Made by a program: the position numbers and the translations under genes. DNA of 64,000 nucleotides from Geosiphon pyriformis (lineage: Eukaryota > Glomeromycota > Glomeromycetes > Archaeosporales > Geosiphonaceae). The first letter of the stretch is position 1. Each line of letters begins with the position of its first letter. The stretch lies in contig JAAOMT010000563.1 in assembly GCA_016748015.1 (NCBI GenBank), positions 152,590 to 216,589 of the forward strand, in the 5' to 3' direction. The notes beneath the pieces are model-generated. The model was not told the origin of the DNA and did no database searches. It saw nothing but the letters and a program-made list of their open reading frames with translations. Shown one piece after another: positions 11,008-22,300 of the stretch.

Positions 11008-12216
11008 ATGCTTCATTCTTCAAAATTGACTTTCTTGTGGAAAACCTCAAACTCAAAGACTGCATCTCATAAAACTTCAACCTATTTGTTCCCAAACAAG
11101 CTTAAGGTTACTCTTTTATATACAAGCTCCACGAATTTATATTGTCGCTCTTCCAAAAACCACTTGGTGATCCAACTAACATCTTCCTTCAAAGCACTAT
11201 ACCCATTTCCGCAACGCTCACAATATCCATGTTCTTTTATTAGAAAACTCTGTTCTCAAAAAATGGCCAACCTAAATTACTCAAGCGGCTCAGCTTCCTC
11301 CTCAAATCAAAGTGCTCGACAGATAAATCTCCCCACTCTAAAAACTCTATCTTCGGTCACAACGTACCCTTTTGTGGACACGCACACTCACCTCCATTAT
11401 GTGCTTGAGCATCTTCAGCACCCTCCATCCTCATTAACTTCCTATAAATCCCTTCGTGAACTTCACTTTCCACCCAACCTAGAGTTCTGCATCAATGTAC
11501 TGTGTGATCCAGAATCATTGGCTAGTGATATTCTTTTCCCAGACTCTTTTTTAGATTGGCGTGTACAAGCAAAAGAATCTTATATTTATCTAGCTGTGGG
11601 CATTCATCCTCATCACGCAAAGATTTATGATGATCATATTGAGCAGCAAATGCTAAAAATTCTTGAACATCCCAAAACAATAGCTCTCGGGGAAATCGGT
11701 CTGGATTATCACTATAATAACTCACCACGCGACATTCAAAAATTAATATTCGCCAGACAATTAAAGAAAGCAGTCGAACTTAGAAAACCAATTGTTGTAC
11801 ATACACGTGAAGCTGAGCAGGACACCTATGATCTTCTCACTACATATGTACCGTACAACTGGCATATTCACGTGCATTGTTTCACTGATAGTCCCGAGTT
11901 CGCCAGAAATTTGTGTGATTATTTCACGAATTTGTATATCGGAATTACAGGAGTTATCACCTTTGGAACTGCAAAAAATACTCAGGCTGTCATAACTGAA
12001 GTAGTGCCAATGAATCGTTTCTTATTAGAAACGGATGCACCATATATGGTCCCAGCAAAATTAAATAAAAGAAGACGAACTCACGATAAGATTAGTGTGT
12101 CTCATTCAGGAATGATTCCTTTTGTCGCTGAAAAGATTGCAGAGCTCAAAGGTATTGAAATTGACCAAGTCATGAATGCTGCTAGGGAAAACACTAGAAA
12201 TATGTATGGCATATGA
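11008..12216 (+). CDS. TatD-family metal-dependent hydrolase, Scn1-like
   Basis: Intron-less frame of 402 aa of the TatD DNase/hydrolase family (TIM barrel, divalent metals). Metal and catalytic motifs are all present in order: FVDTHTHLH (about residue 122), ALGEIGLDYHY (about 230), IVVHTREAE (about 266), HVHCFTDSPE (about 290) and FLLETDAPYM (about 340). The sequence YVLEHLQHPP after the first motif is typical of the fungal Cut9-interacting Scn1 subgroup. A second in-frame Met at 11263 (MANLNYSSGS) would give 317 aa, closer to usual family length. The extra 85 residues are Ser/Lys/Thr-rich with few acids and could be a mitochondrial presequence, or the real start is 11263. DNase or RNase-processing activity is known for the family, not shown here. 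Confidence 0.9.
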   Translation: MLHSSKLTFLWKTSNSKTASHKTSTYLFPNKLKVTLLYTSSTNLYCRSSKNHLVIQLTSSFKALYPFPQRSQYPCSFIRKLCSQKMANLNYSSGSASSSNQSARQINLPTLKTLSSVTTYPFVDTHTHLHYVLEHLQHPPSSLTSYKSLRELHFPPNLEFCINVLCDPESLASDILFPDSFLDWRVQAKESYIYLAVGIHPHHAKIYDDHIEQQMLKILEHPKTIALGEIGLDYHYNNSPRDIQKLIFARQLKKAVELRKPIVVHTREAEQDTYDLLTTYVPYNWHIHVHCFTDSPEFARNLCDYFTNLYIGITGVITFGTAKNTQAVITEVVPMNRFLLETDAPYMVPAKLNKRRRTHDKISVSHSGMIPFVAEKIAELKGIEIDQVMNAARENTRNMYGI

Positions 12217-12550
12217 AGTTTCCTGATAGGATAGAGACATGAGACTATGTTGTTAGTGCCAAATGGCACCGCAACTTCCCTTGAAATCTAAATAGATTTT
12301 TATTTACAAAAATTTCAACATATTATCCTGAATATTGAATCAGGAGAGGAACAACTATTGCTCCTAGTCACGCATAATCGGTATGAGATTTATGCCTTTT
12401 TGTTCCAAAGGCAATAAGTGGGTTTGCAGAATTTGCATCAACCCACTTTTTTAATCTTAAAAACCCTGAAATCAAAATTGGGAACTGCCTTTCAGAAACA
12501 CCAAAGCCTACCCATAATTATCAGACTTCCAACAGAAAAGCACTAATGGG
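12217..12550. other. Convergent 3' spacer
   Basis: Short spacer between the TatD stop and the stop of the 12551-14780 gene. Nothing recognised. Confidence 0.5.
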
Positions 12551-14780
12551 CTACACCGTGATTGTAACTGCATGCTTTTCTGAAAACTCGGACATTTCTG
12601 GGAAATTAGGCAAAGCTTCCTCAGTGACATCATCCCCGGATGCCTTTTTTAGGAAAAGAAAAGCTTGAGCGTCGATGGTATTGCACAAAAATTTTATCAA
12701 GTGAAATAATTACGATGGTACGCCAGAGTAAATGGGTCGTATTGCTTCTAGAATGGTTATGAAGTTACGCTCATATAAATACTTACAATCAACGCTGCCC
12801 AATGCCGAATCATTTTATCATTCAACTGCAGATGCAAATTTTTCTTTATTTCAAAGCACCCAAGCGGATGTTTTTCACATCGACCAATGTATTTTGATCG
12901 TAAAATTGCTATTGCCATATCATAACGGTACTTGAAACTTTCCGGTTCATTCTATCGATAAAAAGAAATCATAAATATATTCATTGAACATAACCTTATT
13001 TGGATTCTAGCTTACCGGATCTGCTTCTGTCATTATCATGTCTAATTCTCGCTTCCGTCGTCCTATTGAGGAAGGGGAGCATTAGAAAGGGATTAGAAAG
13101 TGTCATAAATCAAAAAAAATATGCAAATTTAACATTATTCACTTTTAGGAGCAACATAATTTTTGCCATTGCTTATCCCTTGCGAATGGAAAATCTAATG
13201 TGAGAACATTTTGTCTCACAATTTGATTAGATAACTTTAGGCAAACCTCACAATTTACGCACTTTTCCGGCTTGTTTGCTCGGCTCTGGGTGGAACATAA
13301 TCTTCATCAGGTTCATCAGGTTCTGTGTAGTGCAAATTACGACGTGGCCTCCTCAACGAAGATGATGGTGTATTTGTACCCGTTGAGCTTGGACCAGCTT
13401 TTTGTGCTGTCACAGTTTCATCATCAGAATCTTGAAGCATAAAAATAAAAATAAATTTGAAGTTGCAATTAAGTGTCCTATATTAGATAACAACTCTAAA
13501 TAACTGTTACCAATATTTATCACTGTGGGTGTAGGTTGTGAGGATTCCCCAGCAGTTGGGTGTACAAAAGTCTGTGGTGTTTCAGTGACCTCTCCAGCAG
13601 GATCCATTTCAATCCCTAGCATAGCAAGAATTGCTTCTGCAGGACGATTTTGGGGATCTAATTGTTGGGGTAATGATTGAGACTGAAATAGTGATTTCGG
13701 TAACGATGCAACAACTTGCGGAATATTGGTACTAATGATGCCTCTTCCAATAGATGTTGCATGCGTTGTACTACTGCTACCCGGTGATGCTGGCCGTATA
13801 GGCGAATATTTATATCTATGAGAGTTTGATATTGAATTTCCGGTATTATGGAATGTATTATTAGGTGTCAAACTATGCTGTCCTTGGCCTGTGTCACTTG
13901 ATACCATTAGGAAAGACTCTTCTTGAGTATTCATTAAAGCAGCAGCCTCACGAGCTTCTCGCATACTCTTTGCAGCAGCCTCTTCTTCAATTTCTGCCGT
14001 TAATTTTTTCACTCTCGGGTGCTTTCGGATTTCCTCCCATCTTTCTAGATGTAAAACTTCATGATGATATTTTTTCAATGCGGCAACATACCATTCCACA
14101 CTGCGTGGGTTACTTGTGTCAGCCTTGAAACGCATGTAATTACAAAGGCCGTCAACTTGCACAGGAAAAATTGATCCATCCGGATTTATCCAACGATTTT
14201 TTTTGGCCAGGGCCTCATAGGATCTACCAACTTGAAGATGATGCTGTCTTTTGGTTTTTTTTGCTTCATCACCTGAGGCATCATTCCTTATTTGTGTCGG
14301 TGAGGTTGGCGCAGTATTAGAAGTATAATTATAAAGAGGCTGAGTAAAAGGTATTGAATTAGGGAAAACTCGACCATCGCCCAGGGATTGTGGGTCTGGA
14401 ACAGGAATGGTGAAAGTTTGTTGCTGGCGAGGCACACTTTGGTCTATTTGTGAGGTGGTGTTAATCTTTGGTGGAAGGGCAGAGACGTGGTTTCTATTGA
14501 GGTTTTTGTTATTGGGAACTTTATCCTCTTTTTCCAGGTTAATCACATTAAGGTTTCCACTTTCCGGAGGCGTCGCTGAGCCTATACTGACAGGGTCATT
14601 TTGCGAGCTGCCCTGGGTCTGATTATTGGGTGTTGGCTCTGGATCGAGATCAATAATGGTGGGTGGTGGTTTGGAGCGAGAGGTCGGGGTAACTGTCGTC
14701 GACGCGTCTTTGTCTGTCACGACACTAGTAGTTTTAAGTGCTTGTGTGTTTTTAGCAGTAGCTTGTCCTTGGATTTCCAT
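12551..14780 (-). CDS. Unrecognised nuclear-looking protein with low-complexity arms
   Basis: Six exons join in phase: 13511-14780, 13263-13430, 13016-13062, 12787-12951, 12714-12747 and 12551-12663, giving 598 aa. I start at 14780 (MEIQGQATAKNTQAL) because the open frame further upstream overlaps the divergent PEX10 start. Residues 1-165 are Ser/Thr/Pro/Asn-rich. A compact region then holds SYEALAKKNRWINPDGSIF and NYMRFKADTSNPRSVEWYVA, which has the helical look of a SAM-like DNA-binding fold, though I cannot name a family. A Lys/Glu coiled stretch follows. Exon 2 is acidic and its end plus exon 3 make a KRKRRRKRE nuclear localisation signal. The last part has C..H...C spacing (CEKHPLGCFEIKK). 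The final two exons are the least certain; if the last intron is not spliced the protein stops at 12697. Confidence 0.6.
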
Positions 14781-15029
14781 ATTACACTGGTTTTTTTGAC
14801 ACCTTTTGGGCTCGAACTTTTGTACTGAAGGTGCAGTGCGTAACTTGTGATCGCCCAAATATATGATCTGATAGGGCGTATAATTATGAAGAATGATAAT
14901 CACGTGTATAATATATACGGATATAGGAAGATAGCACGAAGCAGATAGTCGACCTGAACCATCAATCAATGGTACCAACAAACTTAGAGTCGGTTCTTCA
15001 ATCTCCTCCAATTTTGCTATTCCACCCAA
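14781..15029. promoter_or_regulatory. Short divergent promoter, 249 bp, between 12551-14780 gene and PEX10
   Basis: Head-to-head starts at 14780 (-) and 15030 (+) leave 249 bp that must serve both promoters. The region has higher G+C than other spacers. No named motif is claimed. Confidence 0.5.
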
Positions 15030-16654
15030 ATGACTGACAAAGAACACCTTTCCAAAACCATAGAACAAGGTTCTAATAATCCTTCACTACAAGTAGAAGC
15101 CGGTAATAAAGGGAAGAAGCCTTTTCCGCACTTCAACGTCTCATTTCCTTACGCTAGGCAACCCGACATCAGTGAAGTATTTCGAAATTATCCAAGGATA
15201 CTCTGAAAAACTCTTAATTTACAGAGCCTTTGCAACTTTTCGTTTCTTGCTTATCAATCATTAAAAGTTCGAGCAAATCAGAAAGATGTATATTATCAAC
15301 GGGTGCTCGAAGAACAAATGACAAATGTGTTTCGACAGTTCTTTGGTGAGCTTATATATATATATCACTAATTTATATGTGAGTAAAATTATATGTGATT
15401 CGAATAATTAACGCGGAATTCAATTTTAGGGACCCGCAGTCAACATTATTATCAAAAAGAAGTAGTGCTATTGTCTGATCTCTTTTATTTTTGTTTGACA
15501 ACTTTAGTTGGTGAGTTATAGCATAAATTGTATTCTTTCTTCACCTGGCTAATTATAAATACTCTTTTACTAGGAACTCAAACTCTGGGTGAAGAATACT
15601 GTGATATATTGCAAGTTTCAGAATCTACCAAAAAGTTTCCGAACTTTCAAGTTAGCTTAATTTCTTTTGTGAGAAAGAGCGCTGAATACAAGATTATTAT
15701 TAAATTTCATTATCTAATTATCTGAATGATTCAGAGAAGAGCTACCCAGATTTTTTGGCACGCGATATTCCCTTATTTTTACACTAGAGGCACGGCTGAA
15801 ATTCGTAAACGTACCAAACCCTCTTGGCGCGAGCAATTTCAAGTGGAAACCGGAGGAGATACTAAATACAAAACTCGGTTTCGTGAATTTTTACATAAAT
15901 ACCTTCCAAAAATTCAGCTATTTTTCACAAATCACATACATCCCTTCCATTTGGCGATCTTTTATTTTTTTGGGGCATATTATGGATTTTCCAAACGGCT
16001 TACTGGTATCCGCTACGTATGTAAAAAAATCAACCTTTTTGCTGTCAAATCATAAATAATCTGATGATTCATTGTCAGCATCCATTTCTTGGATTAGATT
16101 TTCACTCGACAATTGTCACCCAATGAGCAGCATTTTGGCTATGAAGTTCTTGGATTCTTACTTTTAATCCAGCTCATAATTCAAACCTATCAATATCAAA
16201 AACAATTATCGAATGGAAATGAGGATAAGAATGATATAGAAGAGGATTTCGAAGCCGAAGAGTATTTTGAAAATATCGATTTGAATCCCTCGTTATATTT
16301 ATTTTTATTAACTCCTTTGGCTTGCCATGTTTTTCATCTAAATAGAGACCAAGCTGATTTTCTTTTCACCTCTTCAATGGGTCTTACTCCTCAGGAAATC
16401 AATGCTCGAAAATGCACTCTTTGTCTTTCACCACGCATAAACACTACCGCCACTGGCTGCGGCCATTTGTTTTGTTGGTCATGTATAGCAGAATGGTGTC
16501 GTAATAAGGTTCATCCGAAGCAATATGTTTATTAAATTTCTTGCTAATTTAAATTTTGTGTTAATATTATTTTCTTGATTGTATCCAGCCTGAATGTCCG
16601 TTGTGTCGGCAACACATCAATCTGGCTCATCTACTTCCAATTTACAACTATTAA
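15030..16654 (+). CDS. PEX10: Peroxisome biogenesis factor 10, RING E3 ubiquitin ligase
   Basis: Seven exons in phase (15030-15171, 15268-15345, 15430-15510, 15574-15650, 15735-16016, 16098-16508, 16589-16654) give 378 aa. The family signature [16 protein letters not shown] is restored exactly across the first junction, which fixes the donor at 15172. Membrane segments follow ([35 protein letters not shown]). The C-terminal RING reads [20 protein letters not shown], then CWSCIAEWC and PECPLCRQ, with all eight zinc ligands present. The end LLPIYNY is the usual PEX10 tail. With PEX2 and PEX12 it forms the ligase channel that recycles PEX5 on the peroxisome membrane. Confidence 0.96.
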
Positions 16655-19379
16655 GGTATTCTTAATGCTGGAATTGGTTTTTACTTAACATTATTCTCAG
16701 TGATAGAGTATAGGGAACCCACAGATAAACTGAGTGCCTAGATCGAGAGTTTTCTTTAATCGTCATTCATTTGGAGCAGAGCTTGTGGTCATTATAAAAG
16801 ATAGCCAACTGAGAAAATTCAAAGTAAAATGTGCAAACTTTTGTTTGGAAAAGCTTCGCAGATCAAAGGAGAGGAAAGGTTTGTAAAGGTAGGCAATAAA
16901 TGGTTGCTGGGCCGAATACTTTGGTCTCTAAACTTCAGTAGTACGCTGAACTTGCGTTGCCAACCACCGATGTTTGACCTGATCAGTAACGGTTTGACTC
17001 TTCATGCTCTGAGTTTAGGTGACCTGCAAGATTACTCTAAATTCTACATAAGGATAAAGGAATTCCCCACCCCCAAAAAGAGGTTTTTTTAATCAATTAT
17101 AAACTGAGTGAAAAATTTTGACTCACAACCATCCAAATATTTAATTCAAGGTGGTGTGAAAGTCTGCTCCTTGAGACTTTCTAATCAACGGAATCCCAAA
17201 TGGCTTTGGATATTAGTTTGCAAGTGAATACTAACTGGTAACCACTTTGAGCATGAAAAACGATAAATGATCGTATCTTTAAACTTCAATCACTATTTTT
17301 GCCTCTTCTCACCACTTTAACCAACACAGGTAAAAGTTGTATGTAGTTATGGTTCCACCCAATTATCGGGACCAAAAATTCTTTTACTATTTGTTTGGAT
17401 GTCAAAATAAATACAAGTTTGGGCTATCACTCTTCCAGCATTTTAGTTCCACCAATATTCAAATTGGTCTTTCCATATTAGCTCAATGAATTATTTATCG
17501 AAATCAGCATGATTTAAAATCAAACTTTATAGTCTCCTACGATTACATTGCGAAATCGTTTTCTATTATATTCCCGTTTGGGTCTTATAAGTTGTTGGTC
17601 ATTCTCAGAATATCAAATGTATCAACCCCTTTTTCAGAAACTTTCACCGATTAGAATGGCTCTCAAGCTTTGAGAGGGGATAACTATTTAATTAAATCAA
17701 CAAATAGTTGTCGGTGGCTCCTATTTTCCTCCCCCATCCGTGACTTGCATTCAAAAAATATTTAGTTGCGGGTGGGTGTTTCCTTTATCCTTCCTTATTG
17801 ATTCAATTATTGCCGAGACGAACTCAGCGAACCCCCCATTCACAATTTTCGGCTAAGACTTGATACTGGAGCCACTTTCACAATTATACCATACTTGGTA
17901 GGGGCCAAGTTACCGACCCGTGCCGGTTGGCACTGGAGGCCACTCGTGACTTACATTCAGAAAATATTTTGTTGTGGGTCGACTTGTCGTGAATGGCATA
18001 TTTTCTAAATTTATTTTAACACTGCTCCACTTTGTAGTTTTTCGAAAATTTAACAATTTAATAACAAGAGCGCTTCCTCTATCCATATTTATGCCTAAGA
18101 CTTTCATTCAAAAAATATTATTCGCACGTCGATTTATAATGGTGATTATATTAGATGGTGATTATATTAGATGGTTTGGTTTCTTGCGGTAGTTAACAGA
18201 ACAAGTCTCACTTTGGGGTTTGGGCCCGTTTGATGTGATCGCTGATCGTGGTATTTTTTTTGGAATGCGAGAAAGTTTTCTTTGACCTAGGGTATTGAAA
18301 CCACTTTTGATTTCAACAATAAAAATTTTTTTTGGTAAATCTGAAAAGATGTTTTGGCAACTTTGGGTTCGATTTTGACTTGAACCTTGGGTTCATGGTT
18401 ATGAAAATTAGATATAATTAAATCCCAGCGTGTAATCAATTTGGTTTGGGTAAAGATTACTGGATAGATATAACTTTTTGATCACCCCATCAAGCAAAGC
18501 CTTCATCAAAGCCACTTAAAAAGCCAACTTGGATACTATTTGTATCACTTAAAATTTTTATATAGATTTGTTCAAATCGAATGATGATTTTTATTCTTTT
18601 AATTGAATTGTAAATTAATTTTATTTGTTAATAAATATATAATTTGTTTTAATTTTAAAACATAATTAAAAATGATTTTATGATTTTATTAATTATTTAT
18701 TTATTATAATTAAAAATCAATTTATATTTATTAAGATTTTTATTATTATTAATGCTTTAACAAAGTGAGGTCCTTCCACTACCTACGCACGCAAAACACA
18801 CGTGTTCTACAATAGGCGCTTTCTGCACGTGACTTATATTTATTAATATGGTTAAAAATTAATAAAAAATATAGGCATATAAAAATTGTGAAATATAAAT
18901 AACTTAAACAATAGACGAAATTAAATATTTCTACTTGTTTAATCGAAAATATTAAAACAATTTGCCATGTTGTTTTTATTAATCAATTTATAAATTTCTG
19001 CATAAAATTCACAAAGGATTTGAAATTTCTAGAATACTCATTTTTATTATATGCTGGCTGTTGATACATCCGACTTCTAAAAGCCGTTAAATATACAAAA
19101 AAATATATTGATTTTTTGAGGTATCCATGTATAGTAATAAAATGGACATGAAAATTTATGGAGGGAACAGCGGAGTTAGAAAGGAAATATAATACATTGA
19201 TTTGGTTAGGAAAATATTCCACGTATAGCCAAAAATTTGGGGGAAGTATTAATATTACAAGGGAGTCGAATAAATAATATTTAAAGGTTTTGTAAAGTGG
19301 AAACGAGAAAATAATTTCAACCTGTTTAAAAACCGCAATAATAGACCATTCCCACATTTCCTTCTGATAACCAAAGAAA
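16655..19379. other. 2.7-kb convergent spacer with degenerate repeats
   Basis: Lies between the stops of PEX10 and IQGAP. Open frames here (for example 16829-17092 + and 18983-19357 -) show no domain or gene-like composition. It carries the repeats listed separately and becomes A/T-rich after about 18550. No gene is supported. Confidence 0.5.
17740..17980. repeat. 35-bp imperfect direct repeat pair
   Basis: GTGACTTGCATTCAAAAAAT and the following 15 bp at 17740-17774 recur with about four changes at 17946-17980, 206 bp apart. A shorter relative, TTTCATTCAAAAAATATT, is at about 18101. At 18139-18173 a GGTGATTATATTAGAT unit is directly duplicated. Confidence 0.65.
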
Positions 19380-22300
19380 TCAGACGAAAAACTTTTTATT
19401 GATCAAGAAAATTAACAGATTTAAATTAACCTTGGCGACTCCATCAAACAGGCTCATCACTTGAATTTTATTGAATTGACTTTGCAACAATTCTTCTAAT
19501 CGTAATTCCATTTGTCCACCAGGTATCGACACACTCATATATGCTGCCTCGACAGTGAAAATTCCCAGTTCGTCTGAGGCGATAGTGAAACTAATTTTAT
19601 CAAATTGTTTCGGTGAGTAACCATCGATGGATAGGAGTACACCTTTTTCGTGAAGCCGTTGAGCCGTGTATTTGTATGAGCCGAATTTAGGAGCACGACC
19701 CGATCGTTGTAATTCTCGAACATGAAAGTATTGTCGGGTGAAGGGAAGGACGAGTTTGGATTTCTTCCTGTATATTTTAAAAAGAAAATATTTTATGTTA
19801 CCTATTTTCTGTCAAAAAGTCCGTCAGAAAATATTTAGTCAAACTTACCCTTTCTTGGTGGATAATTGTTGCATACAAACATCGATGTAATCATTGTAAC
19901 TTTGTATCTGATCATCCAAATATGTTCGTTTCTCATCTAAATTCGTCAAAGTTTGTTTAATCTGTTTCAACTCACGTTGTCTTTGAACTCGTCTCAGATG
20001 CTTATTTCGAATGTCCACTGCTATCGCATTCAATATATCCTGATAATTATTTTGCCTTGATAATTTGCCTTCTGCTTCCAACCTTAGTACATTTTGTAAT
20101 GTCAATTTTTTCAACTCAGTGAATTTCATGTTGGTAATATCATGCATCACATGCCGCTCAGAACTCTCGGCCGAAGAATGTCCATTATTTTTTTGACGAT
20201 CTCCTTGACAAAGATCCGCATAAGCCTGTTCGTCTTGGTGGGTTACTGGACTCACCAATATATCTAAGAGATTTTTACCCGTTTGAACACGTAGTATTGA
20301 TAGAATATATCGCTTAGTTTCCATGAATAATTGTGAAATATCGACTTCGGTTGATTTATGATTCGAATCAACATGATGGCGATTGGTAAGGGTAAGACTT
20401 ATTTCATTGCTTGCCGATGCGTTTTGTTCTTCGTCCAATGATGGGACATCACCTAGTTCAGTAATAATCTGACGTAATGGATCGTTAGGTTGTGGAACGA
20501 TCAAATCTAAACGTTGAACTATCATCTCGTGCATTGAGAAAACTTCGACTGGTGAAATGTAAATGATGGGTTTGTGGGTGCGTGTGAGGTCATTATATTC
20601 ATCAATATTGAAAAACATCTCGGGATCTTGAATTTCGGTCACTTATTATTAGAAAAGAGAGGTTTTAAGCATTTAAATATTCCGTTGTATGATTAATGAA
20701 AGTATGCCAAAGATATGGACTTTGGGGTTTGGATACGCACCAGCTGTGAAGAAACCAGAAAACCTATTTGAGGCATAGGTTACATATTCGTTCAATGGTT
20801 GTAAGTACATATTTTCATCGGTGAAAAGACGACCCACAGAAATCTGGTTGAGCATCTTTGAAATCTATTATCCATAAATAAATCGATTAATTATGAATGC
20901 TATAACGTGAATCCAAAAGAAAATCGTTAACAAGAAATAAGCAAACAAACCTCGGCCAAATTTTTACGCTGCATTGGACTGACTACAGTTTCGATGACAT
21001 CAAACCCTTCTGGTGCTCTTGAATGCGGAGATGCAAACGATTAGAATACTCCATAAGGAATGTCCTGCTAATCATAAAAAAGACAAACTTACACAATAGC
21101 CGGATTTAAATATCGATAATAAACCAAATGTCCAACAACTTTCATCACAGCATCCTCAGATTCATTCGGAAACTTTTTCACTAAAGCTTTCTTTAGCTCT
21201 CGAGATATATACCGAATACCATATGGCATTTTCGGAAGAGAGAGACAGATCGCGTTCAAGAAAACCTCTGTCTCTTTACGAAGACGTTGAAGATGGTGAA
21301 TAAACGCGATGCGGATTTCTGGATCATTCAAAGCTTCCGTCTGGCTTAAATCAGTCGGTCGGGATGAAGGGTGTCCGGTACGTAATTCTTCGGCATTAAC
21401 AAGGGTTCGATATATCTTCAAATGAAATGATCAATTAAAGCTACGTTTTAATTTTAATATTGTACAATATAAAATCTCACCACAAGAGGATCAGTCTCGA
21501 GGTCCATATAATCGTCTTCCATGACATGTTTTACTAAAGGTCCCAATAAGTCCCGTAAAAATTTACGTTCTTTTGCCCCCCTTCAAAATTGAAACGGATT
21601 AAATGAAGGATTTTTAATTTTGATACGTAGAGTAATTTTGGAGGAATAAAAAATTAGACTACTACTCACCGATTGTAGTGTACCACTAATTTCATAAACA
21701 TGAAATTACCACGCATGAATTCTTGTAGCGTATCCACGCTTTCCAACTCTTCCCACATACTCCTTTGAAACAGTTTCAACAATAAAAACTCCTCTCTTGC
21801 GTTTTGCGCATAACCAAATAGTGTCAGTACTACACCTTCCACCATTTTCTTTGTTTTTTCAGGCACACGTGTTTTATTCATTATGAAAAACAGACGTGCA
21901 AGATAGGAGGGTTGTGTTTGCAATAAGTAAAAAAATTGTTGATAAAGTTCTAGTCGATGTCTTGATTCTTTGTCAAGAGATTTCAAGGCAAATGAACCAC
22001 CAGATGAGCGTAATTGGGATAGACGACGTTGTCGTTTCTTTGGATTGGCGACAGCAATAACCTCGTCAAGTGTAATACGATTTTTTACGAGCAACGCGAT
22101 TTTGATATCAAGGGTATTCAGGAGAATTTCCGATTGATCATTTGTACGGATCCGTTGAATTACAACTTGACGAACACGCTCTAGTTCTAAAATCAAAAGG
22201 AGCATTAATTAGTGTTATAAATCATTTTATACGATCTCAGTATCCAATGCACTTACCAATTTCTTCTTCGAAATCGAAATAACTGTCGTTCAATAAATGT

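Noticed and set aside
14781-15068. N-terminal extension of the 12551-14780 gene to a Met at 15068
   Set aside because: It would overlap the confirmed PEX10 start at 15030 and reads hydrophobic and unlike the rest; MEIQ at 14780 is a better start.
16829-17092. 87-codon plus-strand frame after PEX10
   Set aside because: No domain, no splice partner and an A/T-rich repeat spacer around it.
18983-19357. 124-codon minus-strand frame downstream of IQGAP
   Set aside because: Composition is A/T-driven, no domain, and it lies beyond the clear IQGAP C-terminus and stop at 19380.
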